Notes under the pieces: model-generated | Told to the model about the DNA's origin: nothing | Database searches by the model: none | Seen by the model: the letters and a program-made list of their open reading frames with translations, nothing else | Part shown: positions 12,201 through 24,945 of the stretch, piece by piece | How positions within the stretch are numbered: the stretch's first letter is position 1 | Layout of the letters: every line of letters starts with the position of its first letter | NCBI GenBank assembly: GCA_026874595.1 | Contig: CM049311.1 | Span: 39,080,676 to 39,144,675 of the forward strand | Length of the DNA stretch: 64,000 bases | Direction: 5' to 3' | From: Sipunculus nudus | Lineage: Eukaryota > Annelida > Sipuncula > Golfingiida > Sipunculidae | Translations under genes and position numbers: made by a program

Positions 12201-13621
12201 ATAAGGATTTAATCTTTTAAAATCTGAAATTTCACAGGAATTGGTTGAAAAGAGTAGCTTTTATTCAAGTTTTCATACACCATGTCAAGTGTTGTTTACA
12301 TCTAGCCCATCTAGTAGTACAGCCTTCTCTTGCATTATGTAACCCACCCAGGTTGCTTGCCTTGGCTAAGCTTGGCCACTACAAGCAGGGTTCCCCTCTG
12401 CCCTGCACTCCCCCCTCCCCCCCCCCCCCCCCCCGATGGTGCATAAACTAGATGAATGTTATAATTTTCTCTATTTTATTTTATTCTTGTTACAATGATT
12501 AAAGTTCACATTTAATTGTGTCCACAAAGTGGTGTATTGCTATGAAAGTGTGGATGTTCATCAGATAAGTAATTCCTTAATTCAGAAGAGTAAAAACTTC
12601 ACCAGGTGTGAAATTGACTATTAATTCCAGTTATAAATTATAGCTGAGATAGTAATTAGCACAATGATATTGTTTGTCCCTTATTCAAGAATTTTATTCT
12701 TGTAACAATGATTAAAGTTCACATTTAATTGTGTCCACAAAGTGGTGTATTGCTATGTAAGTGTTGATGTTCATCACATAAGTAATTCCTTAATTCAGAA
12801 GAGTAAAAACTTCACCAGGTGTGAAATTGACTATTAATTTCAGTAATAAATTATAACTGAGATAGTAATTAGCACAATGATATTGTTTGTCCCTTATTCA
12901 ACCAACAGTGTGTATACTTTATTTGAAAAGATGTTTTTATTTTATCAAATTTACTGAATCTTTTATTTTATTTCAGTGAATAAAATTAAGCATGTACTGA
13001 AAACTCTAATGTGCAAAACTTTTTAATAGTGTTTCAAGGAATAATCTTGAAGATGCCATGTTGTGGCATTATTTTCTTTTAAATTCAGTTTAAACATTTG
13101 TGATTTAAAAATAATAAAATATATGTGTATGCATAATATGACCCAATATGAGTGACACTCTGGATATATAATGATTGCAACTTAGATTTCTAATATTTTA
13201 ACGTATATTTTCAGTTTTTTTAATTACAAATTTATAAAACTTGTAAATAAAAAAATGAATCAGATAAAAACTATTAATGGAAAATGGATATGCTAAAAAA
13301 ATAGGCTTATATGTAAAATTAAATGCATTATTCCCTTGAAAGTGAAATAAAAGTATTAGTCCATTCTGTCCACCTGTAAATTTTTCATATGCATCACAGT
13401 ATCTCAAAACTTTTACTGTTTTTCTTCATGACAGTCTTGTCAGAGTATTAGTTTGCAATCATATATTTAGAACTTTACTATAACCAAGTAGGAGGGCCCC
13501 TTTCCTCTTAGCTTCTCCTATGCTTATATAAATGAAAAACATTACAATAGAATATTTTGCATTTGCAAAAATTTCAAACTTCAGCTGAGCACCGTGACCC
13601 ATGGCCCATGGGTCCCTTGTT
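9236..13621 (+). mobile_element. Family E element(s), 5'-truncated, interrupted by B1
   Basis: This is family E interior sequence: 'cctattttcacacttcaggac', repeated 'aaattttgcccaactt', and a CCTGTAAGTACTGTGGAT motif. Two E-type 3' ends occur, at 12128-12160 and 13582-13622, so at least two E copies or a duplicated tail are present. A C-homopolymer lies at about 10431-10443 and another at 12412-12434. Two near-identical ~230 bp blocks (12470-12640 and 12690-12900) are a local tandem duplication. There is no coding capacity. A family B element (10798-11776) is inserted in it. Confidence 0.6.
10798..11776 (+). mobile_element. Family B Helentron-like element, complete copy B1
   Basis: AGCCCTCAGCC (10799-10809) is part of a 5' hairpin closed by GGCTGAtGGGCT. 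The exact inverted copy GGCTGAGGGCT is at 11739-11749. The 3' end has a stem TCAGC-TTCT-GCTGA (11754-11767), then tattCTAG (11772-11775). A (GTCC)n-like microsatellite follows the 5' hairpin. The interior is about three ~290 bp tandem units, each with 'tgtgagcgggatatct' and TGACCTTGACCT (10977, 11278, 11566). One unit carries ggtggcgccacct (near 11119). It is about 0.98 kb and non-coding. Confidence 0.85.
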
Positions 13622-13967
13622 CCATATATGTTAGCTGTGTGAAGCAGATACATCTAGCCTGGCACCAGTTTATCAGCATCTATTACATCATGCCTCTAGA
13701 CATTTAGATTTCAGGTTATCTATGGTTAATATTGACAAGAATGTTTTTTAAAAGCTTTGAAAGAATGTAGATTAATGATTTTAGATATTCCTCATGCCAG
13801 GCAATGTTTACAATCACAGGTATATACAACTGTCTGTGAGTATTAAAAGACAGCTGTACATGGATTATAAATAATTGGTATCCATACTCAACTTAATTCA
13901 AGATTTTCCCATCAGTGAGATGTATCTGTATTATAATTTTGCATTCAATATGCATCTGTAGTAATTT
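13622..13967 (+). mobile_element. Family D internal fragment
   Basis: The sequence 'atatatgttagctgtgtga...catctagcctggcacc...gcatctattacatcatgcc' matches family D interior at 6400-6740, 50460-50790 and 53490-53820. It has no D terminus on its left, where a family E 3' end joins it. It is therefore part of a D copy broken by another insertion. Confidence 0.6.
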
Positions 13968-16205
13968 TTAGCGAATCGTGAGCTAATGCGATAGTGTGGC
14001 GTCGTCTGTATGTTAACCCATACTATTTTAAAAAACAACTGGAGCTAGCATCATGAAGTTTAATGCAAAAAATAGCCATCTCAAAAACTCTGCATTTTCT
14101 TAGATTTAATAGAGAAAAAGCTAAAAAAACCTTTAAAATCTTCTTCTCCGAAACGGTCAAGCCAAATTAATATTTCACAGAAATAATCTTTTATATCATC
14201 TCTCTTAAATTTGTTCGAATGATTCAAGTTCGGTGAATTTTGGCCGAGTTACAGGAAGTTGAACTAAGTCAACTGTCCAAAAAAGCATACTTAAATGACA
14301 GTCTTGCGCCACCTGCATTGACTTTTTTTTGTACGGGGGTCATTGGTCATCTGTAAATTAACCCATTATTTCTCAGGAATAGCAGGAGCTACCATCCCCA
14401 GATAATCTGTCACATATCAAATGTTGTGGGATTCAGCTTATTTTTTTGCTATCTGCATTTACTAAGATTTCATAGGGAAAAAGCTGATAAACCTTTAAAA
14501 GTCTTCTTCTTGTAAACTGGTCCAGCCAAATTGTTCAGTATTTTACAGAAATGATCCCAGAGACAAGCCCTCTCAAGTTTGTTCAAATGGTTTGCATTTG
14601 ATGAATTTCAGTGGTGTTACACAAATTTGAACAGTCATTTGGCCAATCAAGCATACTGACATAGTAATCTCAGAAATGACAGAAGCTAGCATTACTAAGT
14701 ATTGTGCAAATGTTGGTCACATGACTCATATTTGAAGTTGCAGATTTTGTGGTGCCACCTACATTTACCTGTTTTTTATGGGCAAAAACCTCATAATTTT
14801 AGCCTCTTTCAGCTTATAATGTTTATGATGAAACTGTCAAGTTGGATCGTTCAATTTTTCAGAAGAATTATCCTAGGACATAGTTCTTTCAATTATATTA
14901 GAAAAGCTTAAGTTGGTCTTATGGCCATTATTATGTCTATTTCAAACTGAGGACTGCAAAACTGTTCTTCTACAAAATTATTGTTTCAAGTCAAACTTCT
15001 GTAACATTGCACAAAAATTATTCTTAGGTGGCCTTTGTTCAAGTTTATTTGAATGATTTTTGGCAGAATTATTGGACCTTTTTATATTCTAGATATTTTG
15101 ATAAAAAGTTTATGAATATGTCAGCTTGAAAAAAAGCATTTTAGCCAAAGTCTTTCAGTATGTGTAAACAGATTTACCAACAGGCCATGATTGTGTCTGT
15201 ATCTTTAAATAGGTTAAGAAACTGCCAACTGTTTCAGATTTGGCAACAGATCAAGAGTTCATTCAGTGCAGCCAGATATAGGTCAAGAGTTCAGTCAGTG
15301 CAGCCAACCACAAGACATGTGAACACCTCATGGGCACAATGTGATCACCTCATGGGTGTCATGCCCCTAAGGGCTGCATGTGGAGCCAATCTGTGAGTTT
15401 ATGCAATGGTGTGGCTACTATTTCAGATTGGCAACAGAGCAAAGGTCAGACTGGATCTATTTATAGCTTTGGCAGACTGCCAACTGTGTCAGATTATGCA
15501 ACAGGTCAAGAGATCACTCAGTGCAGCCAGGTACAGGTAAAAAGTTCACTCAGTCTAGCCAGGTGCAGGTCATGAGTTCACTCAGTGTAGTAGCCTGAGC
15601 CAGCAAATTTGTCACAGTTCACTTGGGGCAACTGCCTTTCTCACCTAAGCCTGGTCAGCCCCATGCATCAGACTCAAGGTAAGTTTGATGTATTGGCCTG
15701 ATATTTTGACCTGTCTATGTGTCTTTGATGGCTTTATCATTCACAAGACAGGTGTCGCCACCTACAATGACTTTTGCAAAGTGTATGTGCCTGCCTATTT
15801 CTACAGAGGAATGTGATATATCAGCCTGAAATTTGGCATATTTATACATATCGAGTAGCTTTGTCCTATACAAGACTGGTGGTGCCACCTACAATAATTT
15901 TGGCACAGTGTGTGTCCCTGCTTATTTCTGAGGAGGGGTTTGATATATCAGTCTGAAATTGGGCATATGTATATATCTCTGATAGCTTCGTTGTATACAA
16001 GACTGGTGGGGCCAGCTACAATCATTTTTGTGTTGTGTGCACCCATGCCAGAATTTCAGCAGTGATGTTTGTGTAATTGTTTCTTATTCAAAATGTTTAG
16101 TACATGCATTGTTCATATACTTGAGAAGTAATGGTCCAGCATTGAAGCATTATACCTGGTGTATTTCCCAATGCACAGGTTCGCATTAGGCCTGTAGGCC
16201 TTGTT
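13968..16205 (+). mobile_element. Family D Helentron-like element, copy D2, without nested A
   Basis: The start is a slightly decayed GCGAAtCGTGAGC (13971). The end has CACAGGTTCGC (16174-16184), then AGGCC-TGTA-GGCCT and TGTT (to 16205). It is about 2.24 kb and non-coding. The interior includes 'aaacggtcaagccaaatt', AGGTCA-AG-AGTTCA repeats and ggtggtgccacc units. At 16013-16035 it reads straight through the site (cagctacaatcatttttgtg) where D1 and D5 hold a family A element, so it is a natural empty site. Confidence 0.75.
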
Positions 16206-16392
16206 ATATGTCCAGGTTGTCAATTACAAAAATCGAAAAGAAACACTGTTAACACTGGTAAAGATGGCATTAAGTTAATCATTAAATGTCGTACTAACTT
16301 GCGCTAGACCTTTGTCTGCATTTCTGAATGTTGGTTTTTACAAACAAAAAGCTTGTCCATCAACGCTTTTGGAAAAACGGCGCTCTACTGTA
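16206..16392 (-). mobile_element. Possible second pogo/Tigger-type remnant
   Basis: The stretch ends at 16390 in AAACGGCGCTCTACTG followed by TA. Read on the minus strand this starts CAGTAGAGCGCCGTTTTTCC, a pogo/Tigger-like terminus with the expected TA target site. The opposite end and any transposase could not be recognised. Only the terminus supports the call. Confidence 0.35.
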
Positions 16393-19127
16393 CCTCATTT
16401 ACATTCAGTTTAGTCCTTACGTCTGTATATCCTCAATAGTAAAGTCTTTAATAATCTCATTCAATTAATGTATCATTGTTCTCTGGCTCAAAGATGACCC
16501 TTTAAAACATCCCCCATATTAGCTGCCACCCGAGCCTGACTCTTTTTGTTTGGGTTTCCATTTTACTAAAACATAAGATGATCTTTTCCCCAACATGTTC
16601 CCATTATGTACATTACATGTTTGTGAAATCTATTAGTTCTAGAATCGTACATAATTTAACAGCATAAAGAGAACGATAAATGTTCTTCTGACCAGTCAAT
16701 GAGAATATTATATGAAAATTTGATCAGCATGCAATACCAGTAACTGGTATATATAATTGCCAGATCTTTAAGTTTCTAACAAATTTTTTATCTTTACAAT
16801 ACTCTATTTTACTACTCCTGTCAACCTGTTTTTTGTTGTTTTGATAATAAAATTAATTCAGGATTAAATATGACTGAACAGATATATGTTTTATGACATA
16901 TCATTGATGGCCTAAGTTGAAGTTCTTAAACTACATACATTTGATGGTTCATACAGATGACATCACAATGGTATCTTTATGTGACACTTGTGTTACATCA
17001 CACATATGTCCCTCCTAGATAAATAGATGATGTCCACTGGAAATGATGCCATCTTTCATGCAGCTCTGACTAGAGAGGTTGGCATTGTCCTAGCATCCGA
17101 GAGAAAATATATTTATTTCACACTTATTTTAATTATCATAAATCGCCACATTACCTCCCATCAGTACAGTTGCTCTATGGTAGCAAATGAAATAAATCTG
17201 AAGGAATTATTGCAAAAAAATTATGTGGAATTTGGTGTTGGGACAGATATATAAAGAAATATGGAAATCCTACATGTTTTAAACCAACTCACCATTCAGA
17301 CAACGATCTTGTGGAAAATAATAAGATTTTGTATATATATTAACCATTGTTTTTTTTAGTGTAATATAAATCTGCCATCCTGGCTGAGTATAACCAAATT
17401 TATAACCCAGGTTAATCTTTTTCATTTGGTAAAAGCTGATGCAAATCTGGAGGAAAATTTAGCTCAGATAAGATTTTGTGCCAAATAATACTAGTTTGTT
17501 ATGAAGCTGGGAAACAATCCGGAGCCAGCAGCCATTACTCTTGTTTAGCGATGTAGTCTAACGATGAGTTACTGACCATACTGAAACAGTAGGGTAATGA
17601 AGGTCATTTCTGTTCGGTAGCGAAGAAATTTCCTGTCACCTTAATGTCTCCCTTACCCGGGGCAGGATGTAGCTCGTTAGGTTTAGAGTGATGATGTTAC
17701 AGCTGGGCTATGAATCCTCATCAAGTATGCAAGCTTTATATCTTTAATGGTACATGTTGTCAGATCAGCCGCATGTTCATATCTGTTACAGATACTTTAG
17801 TTAATGTGTGAATTCTATGGTATTCCTTGTACCCTTTGGTAAAATGAAGATAATGCTTCAATCAGGCTTTGTATTTCAGCAGGACTACGTATAAATATTT
17901 AACAGATTTTCTAGATTTTTCCCTCTCTTACTTATATATCACCATCATACAGTCACTCATGGCTGTAAATTTTTGTGAAACCAAGTGGGTCATTGGAACA
18001 GATCCAAATTATTATTTATACAAAAGAGGATTTAAAGATACTCACCACAGCTTGTAGCTCCCATGAAAACCAGAAAATGTGGGGATTTAAAGATATCCCC
18101 CAAGGTGTGTAGCCTCTGTGAAGTACACAGATGTTAGGATATCATTTCAAGATTTCCTGTTGTATAAAAATAGTTTACTCTGGCCTAATTTGCAACATTA
18201 TATTAGGATGATTTGCATGGCATGGTCTCAGATGAAGTAAGCATGGGCTCAAGAAGCTGTCATAATAGATTAGTCTAGATACCATGTAGAACCATGGTAC
18301 ATAAATTTATCAATTTTTGTGCTAAGAAACTTTTCTACAATTGCAAAAGAAAAAAAATAAAAACTGCAGATATATTTATGTAACAGATGCCAAACAGCAT
18401 GAAAAGGGGCAGAATCAAAGTAAAATTGTTTAGTAAGTTTGTCAGTGGCATTACTTAGTCCTCTGAGTAATTCAATAGAGTCTTTGAGTCAGGCAGATTA
18501 TGCTTTGCTTCAAACTACCAAGGGGCAGAAAGGATTCCTTTGAAGTAAATTGGAGATTGCTTCCTTCAAAGCTCTGTTGATCCTGGAAGCTATCAACCTC
18601 GTGGGGTGGTCAGCCTTCCTGGCCATCAAGCTTCATGAATTACTCAGCAGGAAACTACATCAGTGTTCATCATGTTTTCTCTGTCATGTGACTCTGTAGC
18701 TAATTAATTAGGTTTATATGTTTATTGGTGTGGATGGTCCATTGAATACTTTTTGGTGCCCTGAATGAAAGCTGACAATTTTAAGGATCTGTCAAGCATA
18801 GACTGTCTTCAAAAGGAATTTTCTATTAAGACACTTGTGGCTTCTTAAATTGTTAATTCATTGATAAAGACATAGCCTTGTATTTGGAGATGAATTAATG
18901 TAAACTGGAGCCGGTAAATACCTTGAGTAAAGAACTTTAAACAGGTTTCTGCTGAAACATACATTTCTCCCCTTTGTAACCCATAACTGTTTAGGATTAC
19001 TCAGCACTGACCCTCAATTATATAACTATTTGTATTGCTAGCAACAAATTTTTTCAGTGATGAAGGAAACAGCATCATGTACTCAAAATTAAAACATAAA
19101 CTAGACATTGTTCCTTTTTATGGACAG
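16393..19127 (+). other. Intron, unique-looking sequence
   Basis: AT-rich, with no repeats that I recognise elsewhere in the window and no convincing exon. A few short open frames (17027-17254, 17869-18057) have no family resemblance and no splice context. The segment ends at the acceptor ttccttttta tggacag before the next exon. Confidence 0.5.
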
Positions 19128-19270
19128 GTTTGAAGATGGAATGGTCTAATGAAGGCGAAATCTTGGCAGTTGGAGGATTCCGACGTAAACCAGATTTATT
19201 ATGTGAAAGTCAGGTCCACTTTTATTCTGCCACTGGACATCTCCTGAAAGTCGCTGTAATCCCAAGACTG
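19128..19270 (+). CDS. TULP4: TULP4 exon, WD40 region
   Basis: 143 nt. The acceptor is tatggacag and the donor is ACTG|GTGAGT. It completes the split Gly codon and adds 47 codons: LKMEWSNEGEILAVGGF, then a variable loop, then SQVHFYSATGHLLKVAVIPRL. The family has the same order: a W-containing strand, LAVAG, a loop, then VKFYNxxG. The last WD40-type blade is split between this exon and the next. It leaves in phase 0. An apparent reading frame continues into the intron (to 19312), but the donor is strong and the family match stops here. The TTG at 19130 is an internal codon, not a start. Confidence 0.92.
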
Positions 19271-19443
19271 GTGAGTTTGGCCACAACACAAACCTCAGAC
19301 ACCCAAACATAAACCTAGCCCTCACAGTGTCTCACAATTTAGACATATTATATAACAGTTAACATGATATAACATATATAATTACTTTACAATTTATATA
19401 ATTTTTGTATTTCTAAGCAATTTTTCAAACTTCTGTGTTTTAG

Positions 19444-19671
19444 AGTAAACCACTGACAGCCTTAACTTGGGGTCACAGTGACCGGAGGCTGTTCCTTAGT
19501 GTAGGCTGTCACATCGTCACTGCCTGGGTGCACAAAATTACTCCGTCCCTTGAGTATCTATGCAGAAACTTTGTCCATGCTTTAGTAAAGGAGGAAGAAA
19601 TAGTCAGCAAACTTCCACTTCCTGCCAAGCTGAACCAGTCTGTTGCAGCAATGTTTTCCCCAACAATTAAG
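19444..19671 (+). CDS. TULP4: TULP4 exon, end of WD40 region and SOCS box
   Basis: 228 nt, phase 0 to phase 0. The acceptor is ctgtgttttag and the donor is TAAG|GTAAGT. Only 173 bp of intron separates it from the previous exon. The first part (LTALTWGHSDRRLFLSVG) is the last WD40-type strand set. The second part carries a SOCS box. Its BC box is S-L-x-x-L-C-R (residues 122-128 of the visible product), matching the elongin B/C contact. A Cullin-5 box of the LPLP..L type follows (residues 144-150). In the family this box suggests a substrate receptor of a CUL5-type ubiquitin ligase. The consensus positions seen here are intact, so that role looks retained (inference). Confidence 0.93.
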
Positions 19672-19844
19672 GTAAGTTTAGCTCTTGTATTAAATCAAAA
19701 CGGTGGCTAAGGGATTTAGCATAGTTGGTCTAGGTTGGATACTCAACAAGCCCTAAGGGAGGGCTCCAATTTGAAAGTTGCTTGAGCTATTTGGATATGA
19801 TACAGTTTTTAAAAGAATTTTTCAATGCTTTTAATTGTTCATTT

Positions 19845-19876
19845 GCTGAGCTTCATGACCCTTTGGTCACTTGTTA
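19845..19876 (+). mobile_element. Family E element, 3' terminus only
   Basis: GCTGAGC, a short stem GACC-ctttg-GTC and CTTGTT match the E-type 3' end in decayed form. It lies 0.18 kb after an exon. No 5' end was found. Confidence 0.45.
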
Positions 19877-19892
19877 TTAAGAATTGACATTA

Positions 19893-20283
19893 CCAGCTTC
19901 TGTGGTCTAGGGGTAGAGCACAGGACTCAAAGCCAGGAGATCGTGAGTTCAAATCTCAGCGGAGGCGGTAGATTTTTCAGCCCCCACCAAGGGTGAGCAC
20001 TCTGCAGGCTGAATCAGGGGAGACTGTGCCCAACAGTCAGATTTCACTCACAAACAAGTGCATCTTTCAGGTGTTCCAAGTTGGTGTTGAGTCCCAGCAA
20101 TTTAGACAAAACATGCCAAGGACCCACTAGAATGGTACACCAAGCCCAGTTGAAAACCAGGATTATCATGTGTAAGCCCCTGTGACGTATCCTGAAACTG
20201 AAATTTAATTCTGCAGATCTACATAGTTCTGAGTTAAGCAACCTTTATAAAATGAAGGTTGTTACCTCCATGAAAAAAAAAAT
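19893..20283 (+). mobile_element. tRNA-derived SINE with poly(A) tail
   Basis: The head contains a consensus RNA polymerase III A box TGGTCTAGGGG (about 19908) and a B box GTTCAAATC (about 19950), at tRNA-like spacing, with a partly complementary acceptor-like start and end. The body is unrelated (about 300 bp, 'cccaccaagggtgagcactctgcagg' type sequence) and the element ends in A10 near 20272-20281. The anticodon stem pairs poorly and the body is long, so this is a SINE rather than a tRNA gene. Target-site duplications are not clear. Confidence 0.65.
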
Positions 20284-22449
20284 TTTTATATTGACCTTGA
20301 ATCACAGATCCCTATAGCTGTAAAAACATGAAGATTCTGCAAAATATGCAGACAAAAATAGAGTCCTGCACAGTGGTAAAAAAACAAGGGTGGTTTTGGA
20401 TATAATTCCAGCAGGATCAGCTAGAAGAGTATTAATCCTGGGCTTCTTTCTCTATACAGGCTTGGTGTCAGAGTGTACCTGATGCTGGAGAATGTATGTT
20501 TATTACCATCCTTACTTGACTTTCCTTTGAGTATACATGCAATACCCTCACTGAACTCTAATTATACATCCAGTCTCATTTTAGTGACACTTCAATTGAT
20601 GAAGTCTCAGATGCAAGGTCTGGGCCTTTCCTCATTTCCCCCAGATTTGTTCATTTATAGTGTGATGTACGCTGGGATAGCGGTCACAGCTAAGACCCCC
20701 GGGATCACAAGCTGCCCTCCTTAAACCTGAACCATGCTTATTTTACCTAGTGCATGCCATCTGCTGACCTAGGTTGCCACTTTCTCTGCAGAAATAAGTA
20801 TTGCTATCAGAACTGAGGCTGAAAGTACTTTTGATAAATCATTGTAAAACATGTCCTGTCTGCACAAGTCATGCATTCTTCTTCCTCTGTGTTTCCCTCA
20901 GTCATCAATGCAGGCCTGCAACTTATCTTTATTCTAAAGGAAATAAGAGGCATTACCTGTAATGTCAGTGGATTGAATGAAGTGACAGACAGTATTTATC
21001 CTCATCTGTTCTACTTAAATAGTAAAATTTGTTACAATCAGGGAACGGATTATTTTGCTTCAGATCTCTTCTTGTCCTCATGGTCATGTCATTCCTGGAT
21101 TTCAGGCTTACTCTGACTTTTTCATTACTCACTGCCTGCTCATTTTATGACATATTTCCCTTAAATTACAGGTGGTTAATTTAAAATGCATTCTTGCAAT
21201 TATCTCTTTAAAACAGTATCCAGTCTTGCATTCCCATTCCACTGACCTCTATATTTCCTGTATATTCTTATATTTTCCTATGAAAAAAATTGTCTCATAT
21301 AATTTCTTACATTTTCCAGCATTTACTATGTAATATCTTATATTTTGTTATACTTGTTCACAGGAAAATTGTGTTTCTCAGATAACTGTTTTTAAAGAAT
21401 AATTATTGCTATAAAACCCTGTTATTTTGTAATGGGTCCATCTGTTTTGTAGGACTGTACATGTAAGTGTTACAAGTAAACCATTTTAGTCAGTTTAAAA
21501 GGCCTTCAGATGCTGCTTGGGGAACTGATGATCATAGTTAGTGTCCGGGTAAAACATGATTCTGCAGTGAAAACTCAAATTTTCTCTTTATTTTGGCTGG
21601 AAGTTCCTATAAATTCTTATATTTTTGGCTCAAATGCTCCTATAAAATTGATCTATATCATCTGGAGCCTGGTGGGAGCATGATATAAGGATCCATACAT
21701 TTGTAGGTTGTCTGGTTTATATTGTTGTCTTGGATAAAAGGATCCATACATATGTATGTTGTCAGGTTTATATTGTTATCTGGGATGTCAAACAAAACTG
21801 CTGCATGAAAATGTATTAAGACCAAAAAATAATATTGTTCTGTGGACTCTGGGAACAAAAATATTTTGAGCAGATTTTTTTTTTCTTGTCAAAACAAAAT
21901 TAGTGAAATTTTGTCAGCTTGCCTGGAAAATATGAATATTGCTGTCAGCATGGGGGTGAAGGTGGTGTACAGGCGTTTTGCCCGGAGTGGGTGTGGTTGC
22001 TGCTGCTCTGCTTGCTCGTTCGACTTCATTTCTTGGACCCTGTTGGTGCGTGCTGTTCTGCAGCTGACCTGGGAAGGCATTTGGGACCCTTTTGCACTTG
22101 GCTTGGTGTGGCATTCTCAACAATCTTCATACACATCACTTCTATTCTTCTCCTTTAATATACTGGAAGCCAAAATACTGGAATCAAACTCTACTATTGT
22201 TGGTTGTGAGGGAGCTGGTGCAGGTCCTTTTAGGGCTATATGTGATCACTTCAAGCCCAGACTCCACTTTTCTGCTGCTGCTTCAATTGTTGAAATGGTA
22301 CGTGTATATGTTCAACACCAAATATAGCCCATTTTCTGTAACCTTTTTGGGAATTTGTGCCAAAGCACAAATTAGCAACATCACCAAGGACTTAGTCTGA
22401 TTTGCAAAATAAAGAATAATCCACAAAAAATTTGGGCAATTTAGAACAA
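20284..22449 (+). other. Intron, no gene recognised
   Basis: Mostly AT-rich unique sequence. A ~58 bp tandem pair, 'aggatccatacat..gtatgttgtc.ggtttatattgtt', lies at about 21688-21780. A GC-richer patch at 21940-22270 contains overlapping open frames on both strands (longest 161 codons, 21842-22327). I see no domain or splice logic there and do not call a gene. Confidence 0.45.
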
Positions 22450-23025
22450 TAGAATTTTTTATACGCTAAGACGGCTGGGACATATTATGTTATACCTGTA
22501 GTCTGTCTGTCCATCTGTCCGTCAGTCTGTAAACTTTTAGTGTCGCCAAAATAACTTACCAGCTAGGGCTTTGATATATTATTATCACGAAATTCACTTA
22601 AACTCCTGACCAATCGATTATCTCACCCAAGTTTGGTTATAGGCAAAAGCCACACATATTTAAGGAGGTCAGACGTCATGAGGCTTCTTTGTGGTGTGGC
22701 CACGATAACTTATCAGGAATATGATGGATTTTGATGAAACTCATTATAAGTATTACCCAATACAGTTTCTCATCTTAATTTAATTTTCAAAATGATATAT
22801 TAACCAATATAATATCTTACCTTAGTTCAATTCCCGGCAAAATCCATGCATATTTAATGAGGACAGAGGTCACCAGACTTTGGTGGCACCATGTAATGAC
22901 TTACCAAAAATCTGATGGGTATTCTTGAAGCTTATTATAAATATCAAGCAATACAGTTTCTCACCTGAATTAAATTCTCAGCATAAGATGGGTGTATTAT
23001 GTGGGTTTGCAGTGCTCTTGTTTTG
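22450..23025 (+). mobile_element. Possible further Helentron-like element (G)
   Basis: A start-like segment 'cgctaagacggctgggacat' is followed by a GTCTGTCTGTCC microsatellite (22501-22535). About three imperfect ~180 bp units then follow, each with 'tgatg..tttgatgaa.ctcattataagtatta.c.aatacagtttctca', and the block ends near GCTCTTGTTTT (about 23010-23020). The plan resembles families A-F, but only one copy is present, so the termini cannot be proved. Confidence 0.35.
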
Positions 23026-24945
23026 TATGGCCTAAAGTTCACCTTTAGTGTATTTATAATTGTCAAATCTGTAAAATATATCAACAATAAATGTTTTCTG
23101 TTACCATAAGTAAAACTCAATCATAAGACCCTATCTTCAACCACATTTCCAAAAACTTTTACCTTATTTATATTGGCCAGGCCTTGGGCAAATGATAATG
23201 AGGTCAAAGGTAAGTGGGGTCAAGTGACCAATTTCATGCATTCTCTATCTTGGCCAACTAATCTTATTTATTTGTTTATCCTGGTTTGAACATCTCTGAT
23301 GGTTTAAAAAAAAAACCACTTACACCTGATGTTTTATGACATCTTGACTTGTTACAGCAGATCTCAGAGACTTATATCTAGATAAACTCATGATATATAG
23401 AAGAACTTTACAGAAGATGCTGAAAGTTTTTTCACTCTGTACCTAGGAGACACCCAGGAGCCAAAAAAGGTTGGTTTCTAGCTCACTAGCTGTTCTCATC
23501 AATTCAACCCTCAAACAACATATTTATTTTAATTTTCAGAAGATATTTAACCAATTTGAGTTCCAGCCTATCTGATAATTCATTCAAGAATCTTAACAAA
23601 ATGAAATAAAAAATTTTATAATGATGAAGTACTTTTACATGTTCAGCAAAATAACTGTGTTATGATCATGCTTAAGGTTAATAAATCCGTCCTCCAATAG
23701 TGTTTTCTGAAAAAAATACCTTAGATCCCAGCATGTTATGCCTTATTTTCTTGTATATTTTCTTCCACAGATACATATGGGTACATGCCTAAAGTGGATG
23801 CTCTTTTATAGAATAAGGATGAATCATATTTTATTAAATTTTGTTTTAATGGTTTTCTTAGTTTTAGGTTTCCTTAAGATTGGGGATGATTTGAAATAAA
23901 GGCATTAGTGATTATTAAAGCATTTAAGTGAATCATTGTAATTCAGAAATCTGTAATTTCACCTTGTATTCTCAGGTAGGAATGAGTTTGAATAAACAAG
24001 CTCAGTAATCTGTGTTAACAAACATTACAACCATCACTGTTGTATCTCATGCAGTTAATTAGGATTAAAATTTAGTCTGTGCTTGCTGTTGGATAAAAAA
24101 GACATGCAGCAAATTTGTTGACAGTGTAAAAAGTCAGGCATAATTAATTCCCATAAAAAAAACACAAATATTTTACAAGTCTTTGCATAAAGTTTATGTT
24201 TGGCTTGTGTTGCATCTCTCTTAATTTTTTTCACAACTTGGTTAACAAATTAAGCACAGAAGAAAAACATGTAGGTTTTAGTTTGCAGCCAGTAAATCAA
24301 GCATTGTCTCTCTCAATAATATTCCGGGGATACTGCATCAGAATTATTGAAAGCTTTCACATATGATTTGTGCTATACCTATTGAGCACTATTATTCATT
24401 GATTTTGCATCATTTTCAGAAGCTTGTCAATAAACTAAGCAGAAGACAGTTTTTATTCTAAAATAATCTAAAAACATTCTCAATGTAGTTTATCTTTCAG
24501 ATTTAATGAGTCATAATTTTGCTAATCTTGTTTAATTAAATGGAATAAATAATCCCGGGGGAAGTTTATTCTTAGACTTACCTGGTTAATAATGAAATAA
24601 TCTGTGACACGATCAGACATCTTGTTCAGTAAATAAAGGAAACTAAACAAAACAGATAATGATAACAGCTTAAGATAATTGTAATCAGGCTGCGGCATTA
24701 AGGTAAAATAAAAAATACTGCATGAAGTTAGTGGTTTGTGATCTGTGTGACTTGCTATGAGAATCACAGCGCCACATAATTGGTATGTGCAATAAATGTT
24801 AAAGGGGCCTAATCACCCTCAAAGCATGTTGAATTAACACAAAAATTGCTTCTTCCCTTTGAAATAAATCTATACCTGCCAAAATATTGCCTTCAAACTG
24901 TTTGCTTACTCCTGTAAATGAGTGTTAAAAACAGTGAAATGGGGG
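23026..24945 (+). other. Intron, no gene recognised
   Basis: AT-rich, with no strong repeat or exon signal. One short 'gaggtcaaaggtaagtggggtcaag' patch near 23203-23225 resembles the AGGTCA clusters of the repeats. Confidence 0.4.

Noticed and set aside
19893-19965. Functional tRNA gene
   Set aside because: A and B boxes are present, but the anticodon stem pairs poorly and a long body with poly(A) follows, so it is a SINE head.
21842-22327. 161-codon open frame
   Set aside because: GC-rich patch with long frames on both strands. No known motif, no fitting splice sites, and no match to TULP4 at this point in the protein.
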